Shown: positions 21,901 through 33,424 of the stretch, in pieces
Layout: the number at the start of each line of letters is the position of its first letter
Numbering within the stretch: position 1 is the first letter of the stretch
DNA from: Cymbomonas tetramitiformis
Taxonomy: Eukaryota > Chlorophyta > Pyramimonadophyceae > Pyramimonadales > Pyramimonadaceae
Assembly: GCA_001247695.2 (NCBI GenBank)
Contig: LGRX02035293.1
Coordinates: 1-64,000, forward strand
Length of the DNA stretch: 64,000 nt
Reading direction: 5' to 3'
Notes under the pieces: model-generated
What the model was told of the DNA's origin: nothing
The model's input: only the letters and a program-made list of their open reading frames with translations
Database searches by the model: none
Position numbers and translations under genes: made by a program

Positions 21901-22603
21901 GAGCCGTAAATAATAGGGTATCTTGACCGTGAATAACTTTTGAGTCACGAGGTCTTTTGGAATGAAACTTTGCATACATAAAGGTTTTTATAGACGAACA
22001 CAACGATATATTGTTCGTTGTGATAGGATAAGTGAAACCCAAAATCTGATACCCATATCTTGTGGCTATATACGAGCCGTAAATAATAGGGTATCTTGAC
22101 CGTGAATAACTTTTGAGTCACGAGGTCTTTTCGAATGAAACTTTGCATACATAAAGGTCTTTTATAGACGAACACACCGATATATTGTTCGTTGTGATAG
22201 GATAAGTGAAACCCAAAATCTGATACCCATTTCTTGTGGCTATATACGAGCCGTAAATAATAGGGTATCTTGACCGTGAATAACTTTTGAGTCACGAGGT
22301 CTTTCCGAATGAAACTTTGCATACATAAAGGGCTTTTATAGACGAACACAACGATATATTGTTTGTTGTGATAGCATAAGTGAAACCCAAAATCTGATAC
22401 CCATTTCTTGTGGCTATATACGAGCCGTAAATAATAGGGTATCTTGACCGTGAATAACTTTTGAGTCACGAGGTCTTTTCCGAATGAAACTTTGCATACA
22501 TAAAGGGCTTTTATAGACGAACACAACGATATATTGTTTGTTGTGATAGCATAAGTGAAACCCAAAATCTGATACCCATTTCTTGTGGCTATATACGAGC
22601 CGT
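21901..22603. repeat. 174-bp tandem repeat, four units
   Basis: GAGCCGTAAATAATAGGG recurs at 21901, 22074, 22248 and 22422, with a last partial start at 22597 (periods 173-175). The units are very similar, so the array is young. The long minus-strand frame across it is a by-product of the repeat. Confidence 0.92.
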
Positions 22604-22639
22604 GGCTGTTTAGTTCAATGCCCAAAGTAATAAACTATT

Positions 22640-22888
22640 ACATCACCGATTAAACTAATAATTTATTAGTTCAGTGCACTGAACTAATAAATATTAGTTC
22701 AATGACTGAACTAATAGATTATTAGTTCAATGATTAAACTAATAAATTATTAGTTTAATCATTGAACTAATACATATTAGTTCAATGACTGAACTAATAA
22801 TTTATTAGTTTAATCACTCAACTAATACTAGCACTGAACTAATACCAATCTCTTACATCGAACGTATTAGTTCAGTGATGCATGCACT
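22640..22888. repeat. right subterminal AACTAATA array of the pogo element
   Basis: Mirror of the left array, ending in the 25-bp TIR. Confidence 0.8.
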
Positions 22889-22889
22889 G

Positions 22890-23178
22890 TACTGAGCTCG
22901 TAGCTGTAGCTCGAAGGATGTCATGGTCAGTCTCAGGCTCACGCCCCCATACTTAAGGGTGGCGAGACGGCTGGTGCTGGTGGTAGCAGTGTGGTTGCTA
23001 ATAAGGATTTGAAACTGGTGGTAGCTACCACTGTATACACGTCGGATTTCGTGGGCACTGGACGCGAGCCCTTATGCTTTAGTTTGTTGTTAAGAGACAC
23101 ACCGTAGAGATTCGTAACATACTCACCGTAGAGATTCGTGGAGATTCTTGCGCGGTCTGAGTGGAGAACCATTAGGAC
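22890..23178. repeat. repeat R1, copy B, right part
   Basis: TACTGAGCTCGTAGCTGTAG... to GAGAACCATTAGGA, equal to 11440-11737 of copy A with small differences. Unique sequence upstream of the SenA-SenB-like gene follows. Confidence 0.85.
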
Positions 23179-23490
23179 TTCGTTCGCAACTTTTTAAAGC
23201 ATCAGGGGACACCTTTTATTTCAAAAGACAACTACTGTACAAGCTATTGGCAAGTCTTCCGAAAACTTGCATTCTCGCTTCGGTGCGTATCGTATACTGT
23301 TTTTGAGTGCACGACAAACAACCACTGAGACCATAAATGCTGGGACTAAGCTGAGCCACTCTGTCCAACCTTCTGAGTGAAACAAATGTTCGCGCATAGA
23401 TATTTTCCACACTTTGGTTTCTTTTTTGTCCCCTCACACACGAGCGTCAAAGATGTAGACGACTGACTGAGATGGCTTTGCCTTACAGAC

Positions 23491-26400
23491 ATGGCGCAGC
23501 GAGACAACGTTTTACACGGGCTGCACAGCCCCCCTTCAACGTGCGAGATAGAGTCCCTCGATTTGTATGCCAGTCTCGAGCAGAAAACGCAGCAACTAGG
23601 GTCTTCGGTGCTTAAAGCGTACTTTGAGGACGCCCATGCTCGAACTAGGGGCGCTCTTAATGGGCTATTGCCGCTGGAAGAAGATTGGGAAGGGCCACGG
23701 GAACCCTTCTTATGGGCTCTCGGAAGCGTAGCGCACTTTTACGAAACTATGGTGCTTCGTATTGTTGAGCCAACATGCCTTCCGCCTTTGCTAAAGAACC
23801 TGAGCGACGAGCAGTGCGCCGCACTCTTCGGCTCGTCCACAGCGTGTCCCGAAAGCCGCTGGGCCGAGCTGAAGACGTTGAGCGACGAACTCCCGAGTGT
23901 CTCCGACATGTTGAAGTACCTCGAGCGCACTACTGTTATGCTGGTGGAGCGTGTGAGCGGAAGAGCCGGCGCGATGCTCTCTCCTGCCGAAACCTATTTG
24001 TACATGTATGGCGTGCTGCACGAGCACTGGAACGTGGAGCAGTTAATCCAAATTCGACAGAAACTGCGATTGCCTGCGCCACCACCATACAGGCCGGTCG
24101 GAACCGTGCCCTACAACGCTTGCGGCGAATCTTTCAGCTTTACAGCCACCGCATACGCCTCATCCCTCACCGAGGAATTCCCGATAGACGAAGCTAAAAG
24201 CGGCCAAGAGGGCCGCCCTGCTTGGGACCCGGTGTGTATTCCGGCGGGGAGCTATTTCCTCGGAGCTCGCCGAGACGCCCCCTGGGCATTCGACGCGGAG
24301 AAGTGCGGGCACACAGTGCAAGTCCCGCGCTTCGACTTGGGGCGCACCTGCGTGACGAACGAGCAGTTCGCGCGCTTCATCGAGGCGCGTGGGTACCAGC
24401 GACGGGAGTTCTGGGACCACGAGGGCTGGAAGTGGCTCAGTGCGGCGAGTAAGATCCAGAAGCGCATCGCCCCTCTATATTGGGTGCCGCTGACGAACGA
24501 TGGGAACTCACCTCGCGCACCAGCACCGCGCAACGCCCTTTCGAGCCGCTGGGCGACGGTGCGATTCGACAAGATGGTTCCCCTCGATCCCGGTGCACCC
24601 GTCGTACACGTGTCCTGGTATGAGGCTTCCGCGTACTGCTGTTGGGCCGGGAAGCGCCTTCCCACGGAGGCCGAATGGGAAATAGCGGCGGCTACAGAGC
24701 CTCTTAACGGCGACCGCACTCGCTATGACGGCCTCGAAGGCACGAGGCTCTATCCATGGGGTGAGGACCCCCCCACCCCGGACCGCTGCAACCTTGATGC
24801 GTTCCGCGCTGGCCCTGTCGACGTGGCGGCGTTCCCAGAAACAGGGACTTCAGGCTGGGGCTGCCTGAACATGCTTGGGAACGTGTGGGAGTGGACCTCC
24901 ACAACGTTTTACCCCTATCCCGGCTTCAAGCTAGACTACCCATTCCGGGAGAACTCTGCGCCAACTTTTGGGTGTCGCAAGGTGGCGAAAGGCGGCTGCT
25001 TTCTCACCTCTGCGCCCGTCGCCCGGGTCCGGTACCGGCACTCCTTCCGGCCCGAGGACGACGCCGGGTACGCCGGCTTCCGGGCGGTCGGCTCTGGTGC
25101 GCGGACCATCCTGCTGCTGAGCAAGCTCGGGGCCGGCACTGGCAACGACACCACTGCGCAGCGCTTCGCGAACCTCTTTGAGGCCCGCGGGTTCCACGTC
25201 GTCAAGCGCAGTGCCGGGCCATTCCCGAGCTCAACTTCGAGCGCGCGGGCGGAGGTGGAAGCGATCAACCCGGCTGTAATCGTCGCTATCCACACCTTCC
25301 ACAGTGCAGCAAAGGTGGGCCCCTTCCCGTGTGAGTTGTGTTCAGCCCTGTTTCGCTATTGGGCTCAGACAGTCACCCAACACGTGTGAATTTCAACCTA
25401 AGTTTGTAAGAGAACGCTCCTGCGAGTTGGAGGTGTGGTTGGGTTCCATGTCTGACAGGCCCCTACTGCTTTTCTTTTTCCGTCTCTTTTCCTGGGGGTT
25501 GCTAGCATCCCTCGAGCATGTGTCTCTACACTTAGTAGGAACATGCACGAACACCAGTCACAGTGACATCCAGGTGCCAATATTGTGCCGTGCAACTCCC
25601 CCGGGATGCCAGTTCAAACAGTGTATCAGATATTTCTTTTCGAACATCGTGCTTGGGAGTGCAGAACGAGAACTAACGCTGACCTTAGGGCTGTACTAAG
25701 GGATCTGTTCGGTGCTTTATCTCTCTGGTTTACTCGAAAGCTGGGGTGGTGCCACAACGGGATGCGCTTCGGGGTTCACAAAATCGACTCACTGAACCAG
25801 ACACCTACCCACAATTTTCATCCGAGTGTGTGAATCTTTTGTCCTCAAACCACTTGTCACATAGTATTGTATATTCCTAGGGAAATAATACATACTCTTA
25901 AGCAACGGCACACAGGTGGCATATGATGGCTGCCCGCCACTGATCACGGTTCTCGGCGGCACCGATATGAACACCGACGTGGACCGCTCTGCCTCACATC
26001 TCTCTCGCATCCAAGAAGTGTTCCGCCGCTCCCACACCGTGGTAGCTCTCTCGGAGCCCATGCGGGCGCGCGCGGAGCTCATCATCGACAAGCTCTCCCC
26101 GCGCCCTGCCCTCGTGAATATACCACAAGGGGTCGCAATCCCTCAAGGTATTTCTCCGTGAACTCTTTCAACTCGGCAATGCTTTAGGTAAAAAGGTTCG
26201 TACGTCAGTCAACAGTGCCCATAGGGATATGCTTTTCTGATTGGGTATTAGTGTCATTTTATCCCTGTGACCGTGAGTATCGCATAATGATAATATGCAG
26301 TGCTGAATGTATCTGTATCTGTATATGTTCACTTTATTTGTCACAAGAAACGGTTGTCGGCAATGAACGCCTCCGAGGGATCCCTGTTCCCCCCCCCAGG

Positions 26401-27590
26401 ACTCTTCTGCGATTCTTGCTCAATTGCACAACGAAAAGGGTTATCCAGGGCTCGCCACCCAGTGACTCGATCCGTCACACAAATCACACATTTGGCGAAC
26501 CCTCTTGCAACACTGCCCAGCATTGAGCCCTCCGCAGCATGTCCGTGCTTGCCAAGGTCAACGCGCTCGCTTCTCTGAGCTCACTGGTGTAGGTTGATAA
26601 AGCATGTGCGGAACGATTGGATCACAGGGTGGCCACTGCCAAAGTGGGCATCCATCGAGGTCGATCAGTTGCATGCCCTACGAATACAGTTCCCTGGAGC
26701 AAAGATCTGCTTGCTGGTAGCTGGGCTTCGACCAGTGAAGGATGTGTTGTTTCTGGTCGACTACTTTGATACCCTGAGCAAGGCACAGGCTGTATCAGAA
26801 GGCTCATCCAGGGCGACAAAGTACTTTTTGGTCCTTATTGGGCCGGTTATGGAGGAAGAGTATGGGGACATGGTCAACGCACGTCTCCAGCAGAGCCCTG
26901 ATCAAGTGGCGCAGTACCTTGGCACTTTCAATAGGGACTGGACGCTACAGGTACGTATGTAAGCCAGATTTGCTGTTGACACTTGAACCTCGTTGACACT
27001 TAGATTACTAGCAACGTTGATTTGTTGATGTGAGAACATATAATATTCATTTCATGTTGCGTTTTGCGCTGTGTGGGTGTGAACGGTATCGATGACATGC
27101 ACATATTTAGGCCATGTTGAGAATATGAATGACGGTGTTGACTAAGTACGCATGAAAAGGTATCATGAGAAGATCGAGGGCACTGTAATGAGGACACGTA
27201 AATGGTTGGGCACTGCAGGCGATGCAAGACTCAGACTGCGTGGTGAACACTTCACTCTCCGAGGGCTGTGCAGGGGCTCTGGTGGAAGCCATGGCACTCG
27301 GGGTGCCGATTCTAGCCCGTGATATACCCGGAAACCGAGCGCTGCTGGAGTCAGGCACGCATGATGTCATCTGTGATTCTGAAGAGAGTAAGGGATGTGG
27401 AGATAGCGCAGCAAGCGTTCTAAACGAGTTACTATTTGAAACTTCAGTGGACTTCCACACGAAGTTCATGAAAGTCTGCAATGATCAGAGCTTTCGTGAC
27501 AAAGTTGTGGGAGCTGGGAAAATGTTGGCGTCTGCGCTAAGTACCTTGGAGAAAAATAGGTGGGACTTGGTATTACATTCTGCATTTTGA
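23491..27590 (+). CDS. senA-senB: SenA-SenB-like fusion: EgtB-type synthase plus GT4 glycosyltransferase
   Basis: Exons 23491-25314, 25916-26147, 26628-26950 and 27219-27590 join in frame (phases 0, 1, 0) with GT...AG introns, giving about 916 aa. Residues 20-200: DinB_2-like iron-site domain, with H82 in SVAHFYE and H177/E183 in LHEHWNVEQ. Residues 245-536: FGE-sulfatase domain as in EgtB/OvoA/SenA (VCIPAGSYFLGA, VVHVSWYEASAYCCWAGKRLPTEAEWE, LGNVWEWT, GYAGFRAVGSG). Residues 540-916: glycosyltransferase starting GTGNDTTAQRFANLFEARGF, like the GNxxTAxRWA start of SenB/TIGR04348, then VLGGTDMN, LLVAGLRPVKD and the GT4 E-x7-E motif (SEGCAGALVEAM). In bacteria SenB makes a selenosugar and SenA couples it to hercynine, giving selenoneine. 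I infer the same for the fusion. N181 replaces the usual third His iron ligand. An ergothioneine-type role is the alternative. Confidence 0.85.
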
Positions 27591-30341
27591 TCTGCTATTG
27601 TTTTTCGGTGATGAGTTGCATTGCTCTGAGAGAGAGAGAATATACATATAACATTACATATTACACATTATACATTCATATAACATTACATATTACATCA
27701 ATGTGGTCAACAAAGGGATACTTCTGTGGGCATATTGAGTGCAGCATCAGTGCAGCATGCAAGGCCAGCAACGATTCCAAACAGGGATACGTGCGTGCCA
27801 ACGAAGATAACACACACACACACATAAGTGGGTTACACAAGAGCAAGCAAACTCAAGCACGTGTCAGCCCTTCGGGATGTGGGCTCACTGCATAGTGATG
27901 CATTACATTATCACGCGATGTGTGCGCTCAATGTTCTGTTTTGATGCCATTCATTTGCTATTGTTTGCACACACCGCGCGCATCTTTCTTTCAAAACTAT
28001 GTGAATTTTAGCATCATAGAAATTGACAAGTATCAAGAAGAAATCTCTGGTGTGTTATTTCTCTGAAGGCTTTCGAATTTCGGTAGAACGTTAATGTAGT
28101 ACCCGTAGTATATAGGGAAACCCCGATATTTCCTAGGCGCGGGTGCGCATAAAGTAGATGTTGTACGATGGTCAGGGGTTGACAAGAGCGCAAACGAATA
28201 CTCAGTTAGCGGCACAAAGGCTAGCATGCTACCAATTTTGTCACGCTGGAATGTGTGGTGCTTACGGTGCTTGCGAATATGTGCTGCAAACGTGCATGGA
28301 GTTCGTGTTGCCAATGTTTTATCTTATTACGATTGTTGCTTTCGGGGATTTTGTTGCATGCGACAAATTGTCATCTTCGGAGGAGTTGTGTTGCACACGC
28401 GACTCGAGACCCTAGCGGGTCCATTTTGCTGCAAGCACTTCGATTGGCTTGTCGACTCTATGATGGTAAAATATCATTAGGGTTTTTCAAATTTCATTTC
28501 ATTTTCTAAAACCCTAAAACCCTAAAAGTAAAATTTCCTCCGACCATCCTGCATTGACAGAAGTCGTGCACCGTTGGGCGGGAGTAGTACTCTGGTCGGA
28601 GACGAAATGAATAAATGTCATATATGAAAATTGGTCGCAGCTGTCCGCCCCCGACCAGAGTACTAATGTTGTCAAACGGTCGTGCTTAACTTCCCGACTA
28701 TATCAACTGTCGTCCCCGACCGGAATGCTCGCTAATCTCTCCCAACGGGTGGTTGAACTCCGTGCTTCGCGGTGAAAGTGATTTCACCGTGATAGAGTCG
28801 ACTCTGTATACGAGCCAATCGTGGTACTTGAAATGTCCTTCTCGATTAGAGGAATGCGTTCCTGCTCTTTGCAGGCTGGTTTGAGTGTGGGGGAATAGTT
28901 TCTTCTTGTACGTTCCGAGGGCTTTGTCTTACCCATCGACATAAATGTGTTTATCATCATTAAACGTCGCATAGATCATATGCATGGTTTCGACTGTATA
29001 AATTGTCAATCATGAATTTCGTAATCACGGGGAACGGCCTCATCGATGGACTCTTTTTTTTGCGGGAATCGAAGTACCATTGTTTATTTTAGCATGCATG
29101 GCATTTCAAAAGCATGCCATTTATAACAAATAGCAACAATGTTGCAACAAAAAGGAGAGGGCATTCCATCTACAAGTGTGCTTGCACGCATGAGAAAATG
29201 GAAAGTTAAGAATTCGGCACACCTATAAGGAATCGCTGTGGTGGTAACTTTGTGAAATCTCACTGCACTGCGATACGACTAGCAAGACAGATGGGTGTCT
29301 GAAGGTGACAAATTATGATATGCAGTGATGACAATACTCGGCGTGCAGTTTGCGAGACATCTGCACTTTGAATGTGCCGCTTTAGAAACATGTATGGAAT
29401 ATGAATGCCGACCAGTCGTGAGTAAACCATTGCAAACTAAGACACATCCACGGTTGTTGAGCTGCTCGCTATGATTATTATTGGTCTTAATTTTCATTTA
29501 TCGTTTCCTGTTGTTCCGTGCCAATTCAATCTCCATCCTTATTGTCGGTCGTGTGCACAGCCTCCTTCCTCCATCACTCACACGCGATATATCACCTTAT
29601 ACAAACAACGTCATTTATCCCTTTACAGCTTTGAATGCACGTGATATGAGTGGCGGGATCGGGCACGTGCAAAGCCAAATGGATATCAAATTTCGTCTGA
29701 TGACACACGACGTAACAATCCCTGGTAAACTACATCACAATTTCCCTTGAGCGCCTACTTAGCATTTTGACCGCAAGATATTCATGAATTGTCTGCCACT
29801 GGTGTCACAGGGTATGTTGATAGATACGCCATGTTTCAATACATTTGATGAAGAAATTAATATATTGTATCCGGAGGTACATACGAAACGAGAGAGATCC
29901 GGGTATCGAACCGTATCGAGAGAATCTTAGCTGAACGACTGTGTCATCGGGACATTGGGGAAGTAACTCGGTATGGCCGAAATGCTAGATCGAGATTGTT
30001 CACGTTCGGTTAGGGAAGATCGCGTACGAGGCCGAACGTCTGAGACTTATTCAGGAACGATCGTGAGAGACTGCATTATTGAAAAGACAAGAAATCGCAA
30101 CAACCTAGTCAACGAACAGAGATGTCGGTATGCAACACCTAGACATATCTTGAAAGTGTTACGATATATATATATATATATACATGAGGGTATATATATA
30201 TATATATAGAGTATATGGGTATATATGTATATATATATATATGGGGGTACCCATGTCCTATCTTGCCCAAGAGCAATGTTCGCCCGCCCTCACACTCAAC
30301 TGAGGTAATGTCATACAGTTGACAAAACGCAATGTCGATAG
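27591..30341. other. intergenic region, no gene seen
   Basis: Mostly unstructured AT-rich sequence. A 14-bp perfect inverted repeat AGTACTCTGGTCGG lies at 28586-28599 / 28651-28664. A TA microsatellite lies at about 30164-30241. Short ORFs have no family resemblance. Confidence 0.5.
30164..30241. repeat. TA-rich microsatellite
   Basis: Runs of TATATA broken by ACATGAGGG and GAGTATATGGG. Confidence 0.85.
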
Positions 30342-30605
30342 CTAGGATTGCATCTGCTTCGGTACAAACCGAACCCAAAAAAACACCCACGTTCGTGCGA
30401 CGCCATGACTAGCCTCATTTCGCTGAATGCGTATGCGCCCTGGAACATCCATCTGTATTTGAGCTAGATATGTACGTCCACCATTTATACTCATAACACC
30501 CGAAGGATGAAGCTTGCTGCGATGAATAGAAGAACGAATCAACATTTCCCGATTGAGCCGATTCACTGGTACCCAAGAGGGATCTACTTCAGCAATAGAC
30601 ACACT

Positions 30606-30779
30606 TGCTGGAAACAGCACGGCAACCACGGGGAGAACGCTCCCGGCGAGATAGAACGAACTCAATAATTGATAACATACGGGAATAAATATTCAGACTG
30701 ACACAAGCAGAGTCGCCGAAGATGACATACCGGAAATGACACGTGACAGTACGAACATGTCACAGTGCCAATTCCAGCA
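30606..30779 (-). repeat. LTR (3' LTR of element 3)
   Basis: TGCTGGAAACAGCACGGC... to CCAATTCCAGCA. Matches 32402-32575. Confidence 0.92.
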
Positions 30780-31245
30780 CACCACCTCATCTGAGGTGGC
30801 TCTACAGCTTGTGCAAGTCACCACCCTAGCTACTAGAGTTTACATCTAATGAGAATGTTATAAGTCTAGTGGCTAGCAGATCACAAGTGTAAAGAAACGA
30901 ATAGAGGATGCCGAATAAATACAAACTAGCCGCTCAGCCCACATGAGAAAGATTGCTGAGTCAAATTCCTGCCGGCTAGTGGTCAGCAGCCAGCACCTGT
31001 GCCGCCTGTCTGTTCATGGGGAAGAATGTTTGCAGGATCGGAGCTGCCTGTCGGCTTAGCTTGGGCATTGATTGCGAATTGAAGAAAGGGGTTCAAACTG
31101 CCCGAAGAATTCGACTCACTGAAACCAGCTGTCCGCAAGTGGTCAACACTCTAATCACAAAATAATCACAAAATACATCGGAGAGATCCCCATCCCAGCT
31201 AGTGGTCGAAACACGAGATAAAAGCTATGCCTGTCCGTTTAGAAA

Positions 31246-31440
31246 TCACGATGACCCAGACGAATAACCCTCGTAGGAGCTGCCGCTAGCACCACCAGAC
31301 CCAGAGTCGTAGTGGTCTCCAGAACCGTAATCGGAGTGGTCAGCCTCGTCCTCATAAGCACCACCAGAGTCGTGCCCCTCGTGATCGTCGGAGTGATTGT
31401 CGTAGGACGCATCGTCGTAGCCATCGCCCACTGGGTCCAC
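31246..31440 (-). CDS. Asp/Ser/Gly-rich frame in LTR element 3
   Basis: A highly acidic, low-complexity frame (DGYDDASYDNHSDDHEGHDS...), possibly the C-terminal continuation of the gag-like protein upstream, cut off by a stop. Compositional evidence only. Confidence 0.3.
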   Translation of the reverse strand: MDPVGDGYDDASYDNHSDDHEGHDSGGAYEDEADHSDYGSGDHYDSGSGGASGSSYEGYSSGSS

Positions 31441-31494
31441 GCGCTCGGAGGAGAGCGAAGCATTCCCAGTAGAAATAAATGTTGGCGGTAAAAA

Positions 31495-32181
31495 TTATGC
31501 TGCTGCAGCGTCTAAAAGACCGCCAGAATCCCCCTCCTGGAAGCCTGTGTCCAGAGAGGATTGTTGTACCAATCGTGAGGGAGAGAATCCCGGAGAAGTC
31601 AAGTGACCATGATCTCCCTGTTCCCCCTCCAAATCGTCATCAGACTCATCGTAGTACCCAAGTGGGTATTCCGATTCATCTTCGCTCTCACTGTCCTCAC
31701 AATCTGCACGAACGTCCTGCCCAGAGAGTAACATAGAACGCGAATCCGCAGAATGACAGAAGTGACGCTCGACACGAACAGGAGGAGCCTGTCGTGTGAG
31801 CCTACGCGTACTGGAGGAGCCAGTCGCGGGTCTGGTGGTCGTAATCTGTGACGAAACAGATCGGGTGTCCAAAATCGCGGACCCATTGCCAACGCCCTTC
31901 TCACAGAAAGTTACGGCCGGAATCAAAGAAGAATCGGACGCAGCACCACCAACTGCTGCGTCCCCTGAAACAATGAGACTCAAAATAATCGGCTCGAAAG
32001 ATGCTGGAGGCTGCGGTAAAATCTGAGAAGCACTACGAAAGTGAGCGAGCGCTCTAGCTTGGGCTTGGCACAAGGAAATTAACTGAGCGCGTTTAAGGAA
32101 CTCCACTTTGTCCAATCTCTCATCGCAAGAAAACAAAAGAGCTCGAAGCTCCTCATCGGGCAAAATATCTGCGAGAGCCAT
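31495..32181 (-). CDS. acidic gag-like protein of LTR element 3
   Basis: I chose the ATG at 32181 (MALADILPDEELRALLFSCD). The frame upstream of it is open but lacks an ATG. The product is about 228 aa: an N-terminal helical part, then a Ser/Thr-rich linker and a very acidic C-terminus (EDSESEDESEYPLGYYDESD). Unlike the gag of elements 1 and 2, it has no zinc knuckle. Position between LTRs and the shared LTR family suggest a shortened gag, but direct similarity is weak. Confidence 0.5.
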   Translation of the reverse strand: MALADILPDEELRALLFSCDERLDKVEFLKRAQLISLCQAQARALAHFRSASQILPQPPASFEPIILSLIVSGDAAVGGAASDSSLIPAVTFCEKGVGNGSAILDTRSVSSQITTTRPATGSSSTRRLTRQAPPVRVERHFCHSADSRSMLLSGQDVRADCEDSESEDESEYPLGYYDESDDDLEGEQGDHGHLTSPGFSPSRLVQQSSLDTGFQEGDSGGLLDAAAA

Positions 32182-32401
32182 CGCGGAAGAAAGGATCCGT
32201 AAAAGAAAGCGAACGCGCGAAATAAATGCCGAAACCACTCCGCCGTAATTACCCGCAACTGCCGGACCGTCCAAGCTAAAGCGAAAATCAGATTCCGTAG
32301 GCCGCGACAAAGATGGCTGAGCTCAAAATAAAGATAGAGCGAATATGAAATAAAATCTACGCTAAAAATCACAATACGCAAGCGTAAAGTGGGACAAAAC
32401 C

Positions 32402-32575
32402 TGCTGGAAACAGCACAGCAGCCACGGGGAGAACGCTCCCGGCGAGATAGAACGAACTCAATAATTGATAACATACGGGAATAAATATTCAGACTGACAC
32501 AAGCAGAGTCACCGAAGATGACATACCGGAAATGACATGTGACAGTACGAACATGTCACAGTGCCAATTCACGCA
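32402..32575 (-). repeat. LTR (5' LTR of element 3)
   Basis: Matches 30606-30779. Its outer end reads CACGCA instead of CCAGCA, a two-base change. Confidence 0.92.
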
Positions 32576-33424
32576 ACACTCCTGGCATTCGCCATCTCAA
32601 ATGAACGCTCTATTTCATCTGCTTCACGTTTGAGCATAGATTCAAATGCAATCGGAGCTTCTCCTGCATCAATATCAACAGCTTGCGAAACCTGATGTAA
32701 TTCTATGAGCGAACTAACCTCTACACTGAGAAGGACATAAAGTGCAGTCCAAGCAGCAAATGCACGCGACCAACACTGATTTTGCACCAATTGCAGAAAA
32801 CTCGTGATCGCATCTGCCAAAGGCTGGTACCGTTGGTTAGGAAAGACGGTTTTATCATTCTCTACAGTTTTAACCAGACGGCACATGCATTCTTCATACC
32901 GATCGACCAACAATTGCATCCGAGGATCTGTAAGCAAGCCAGCATAAGTGAAATGCGCAACACGATTCTCACATTGCTGCTCCCATTGCACCGAAGAATG
33001 GGAATCTTGCGTTGTCAACAAATATGAAGTACCAACATCACAATTCCCAGAAATATCAGTTGTCGCACTACATGATGGCAAAAGTAAGGTGGCGTTATTA
33101 TCCTTGCCAGTCGTAGAAGTCATCAATAAATCATTGTTGACAGAATAAGATGGCAGCTCAGACTGCACACATGCTTCCTCAATTCCAAGAGATAGCACAA
33201 TTCGGTTTACATGGTTGTCGAGGATAATACCTTGATAGGTATCCCAAAATGGATTACGACTACCATCTGCCATCGTCCAACCACCCGCACGACGAATACC
33301 TGTTTCAACCACTGGAGAAATGCCCAGTCCATTATTCATCTTCAAGGCGCGTATCGAACCACGTGTCGCAAAACCACGCGGATGCGCACGATGTAATGCC
33401 GGCTTACACGCGGCACTTTGCATA

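Larger units (their letters stand above)
19098..22889 (+). mobile_element. pogo/Tigger-type DNA transposon, complete ends
   Basis: Perfect 25-bp TIRs start CAGTGCATGCATCACTGAAC (19098-19122 and 22865-22889). TA is duplicated on both sides (19096-19097, 22890-22891), and the empty TA is present at 11440-11441 in R1 copy A. The 3.8-kb element contains one transposase gene, AACTAATA-rich subterminal arrays at both ends and a 174-bp tandem repeat. The CAGT start and TA target fit the pogo branch of the IS630/Tc1/mariner superfamily. Confidence 0.94.
30606..32575 (-). mobile_element. small LTR retrotransposon 3 (non-autonomous)
   Basis: LTRs of 174 bp (30606-30779 and 32402-32575) differ at a few positions. 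The 5-bp duplication ACACT lies at 30601-30605 and 32576-32580. The whole element is 1970 bp. Termini and leader (CCAGCA, then GGTTTTGTCCCAC in minus orientation) tie it to LTR elements 1, 2, 4 and 5. It carries one acidic gag-like frame and a second acidic frame, with no pol. Confidence 0.92.

Noticed and set aside
21945..22625. 226-aa minus-strand open frame
   Set aside because: By-product of the 174-bp tandem repeat, which shifts phase between units; no protein-family resemblance.
28477..28530. telomere-like CCCTAAAA units
   Set aside because: Only two to three units within AT-rich sequence; not an interstitial telomere array.
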